Assembly (NCBI GenBank): GCA_020057985.1
Contig: JAGVEU010000325.1
Span: forward strand, 1-6,804
Length of the DNA: 6,804 nucleotides
Source: Calditrichota bacterium
Lineage (GTDB): Bacteria > Electryoneota > RPQS01
Direction of reading: 5' to 3'
In this document: piece by piece, positions 6,407-6,804 of the stretch
Layout: each line of letters starts with the position of its first letter
Position numbering within the stretch: position 1 is the first letter of the stretch
Position numbers and translations under genes: made by a program
The notes under the pieces: model-generated
Database searches by the model: none
Told to the model about the DNA's origin: nothing
Seen by the model: the letters and a program-made list of their open reading frames with translations, nothing else

Positions 6407-6487
6407 TTTTGGATTTTGGATTTTCGATTTTGGATTTAATCTTATGTCTTCCTTTTGGATTTTGGATTTTCGATTTTGGATTTAATC
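6407..6487 (-). repeat. right heptamer array: two identical 35-bp copies
   Basis: A 35-bp block made of GGATTTT-type heptamers occurs at 6407-6441 and again, base for base, at 6453-6487. The copies are separated by the 11-bp spacer TTATGTCTTCC. Read on the minus strand they give AAAATCC/AAAATCG units, inverted relative to 5988-6021. The first copy starts 8 bp after the four-helix-bundle stop. The second runs into the first codons of the DedA-family gene. Confidence 0.92.
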
Positions 6488-6804
6488 CTAGACATATTTC
6501 TCCATCTCGACACGCATCTTGGAGCCGTGATCTCCGAGTACGGCACCCTCACGTACCTGATTCTCTTCCTGATCATCTTCTGCGAGACAGGGCTTGTGAT
6601 TACTCCTTTCCTCCCCGGCGATTCGCTGCTCTTCGCCGCGGGAGCGTTTGCGGCGCTTGGATCGCTGGAACTTGCGGTTCTGCTGCCTGTGCTGTATGCT
6701 GCGCCGATCCTCGGAGATTCAACGAACTATTGGATCGGTCGGTTCATCGGGCCGAAAGTGTTCTCGCAAAACGAAATCCAAAATCCAAAATCCAAAATCC
6801 AAAA
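6476..6804 (+). CDS. DedA-family membrane protein, partial and running into a repeat array
   Basis: DedA proteins are multi-pass inner-membrane proteins of the SNARE-associated/VTT superfamily, linked to undecaprenyl-phosphate or phospholipid flipping. About 100 residues are recognisable: DIFLHLDTHLGAV near the start, FCETGLVITPFLPGDSLLF (the conserved first motif with membrane-embedded Glu and Asp), then ILGDSTNYWIGRFIG (second motif). A conserved RTFAPFVAG-type motif would come later and is beyond the window. The start is uncertain: the frame is open from 6440, no ATG precedes the conserved part, and the TTG at 6476 lies inside the right heptamer array without a ribosome site. After VFSQNE the frame enters AAAATCC repeats (coding QNPKSKI) up to the window edge. 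The gene is therefore either interrupted or carries a repetitive insert. Neighbourhood with pcm is plausible for this family. Confidence 0.8.
   Translation, partial: MDLILDIFLHLDTHLGAVISEYGTLTYLILFLIIFCETGLVITPFLPGDSLLFAAGAFAALGSLELAVLLPVLYAAPILGDSTNYWIGRFIGPKVFSQNEIQNPKSKIQ
6774..6804 (+). repeat. third AAAATCC array, inside dedA, at the window edge
   Basis: AAATCC, then AAAATCC three times (6780-6800), then AAAA where the window stops. Same orientation as the left array at 5988, and purer than the other arrays (no CG variants). Its true length cannot be seen. Confidence 0.88.

Noticed and set aside
5988..6487. Diversity-generating retroelement, because Avd is related to the four-helix-bundle family
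   Set aside because: No reverse transcriptase, template repeat or variable repeat is present; the sequence signature is that of the general IVP/S23 family.
5988..6804. CRISPR array
   Set aside because: The repeats are contiguous 7-bp units without unique spacers, and no cas genes are present.

Overview
The window looks like a stretch of chromosome from a Gram-negative bacterium. It carries an outer-membrane beta-barrel, periplasmic c-type cytochromes and a lipoprotein. The tandem cupredoxin/Ig-like/fibronectin-III secreted protein, the 'four helix bundle' gene with heptanucleotide arrays, and the cytochrome lipoprotein with HPxGW/FHG signatures suggest a member of the FCB superphylum or a nearby uncultivated lineage. 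That placement is an inference from domain style only. The window begins inside a gene and ends inside a tandem repeat, which is where a metagenomic contig would typically break.

Layout: (1) 1-686 is a housekeeping stretch: the C-terminal end of dUTPase (dut), a small MerR-type regulator with its own promoter, and tRNA-Pro(GGG), whose 5' part overlaps the regulator's last codons. A strong symmetric terminator follows. (2) 710-3354 on the minus strand is a tight three-gene operon, transcribed as outer-membrane beta-barrel, then 12-heme periplasmic cytochrome c, then 4-heme cytochrome lipoprotein. It converges on the tRNA and shares its terminator. (3) 3355-3724 is a 370-bp divergent regulatory region with one candidate promoter facing each way and a pair of overlapping palindromes. 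(4) 3725-4816 on the plus strand is a secreted protein with two type-1 copper (plastocyanin-like) domains, an Ig-like domain and an FN3 domain, followed by a terminator. (5) 4817-5184 is intergenic, with a palindromic repeat and a good pcm promoter. (6) 5185-5939 holds pcm (protein-L-isoaspartate methyltransferase), a TTACAAN heptamer array and tRNA-Pro(CGG) with its terminator. (7) 5988-6804 holds a four-helix-bundle (23S rRNA IVP-like) gene bracketed by inverted AAAATCC/AAAATCG heptamer arrays, then a DedA-family membrane protein. The dedA start lies in one array, and its reading frame runs into a further array at the window edge.

How the genes fit together: the cytochrome operon has the parts of a porin-cytochrome electron conduit across the outer membrane (barrel, multiheme periplasmic wire, small surface or periplasm-facing lipoprotein cytochrome). 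The divergently transcribed double cupredoxin is a plausible soluble or surface electron carrier for it. No terminal reductase or quinol oxidase is visible, so direction and substrate are unknown. The most unusual features are the compact conduit with a short barrel, the tandem cupredoxin with short Cys-His-Met spacing, and the heptamer arrays that both bracket the four-helix-bundle gene and invade dedA.
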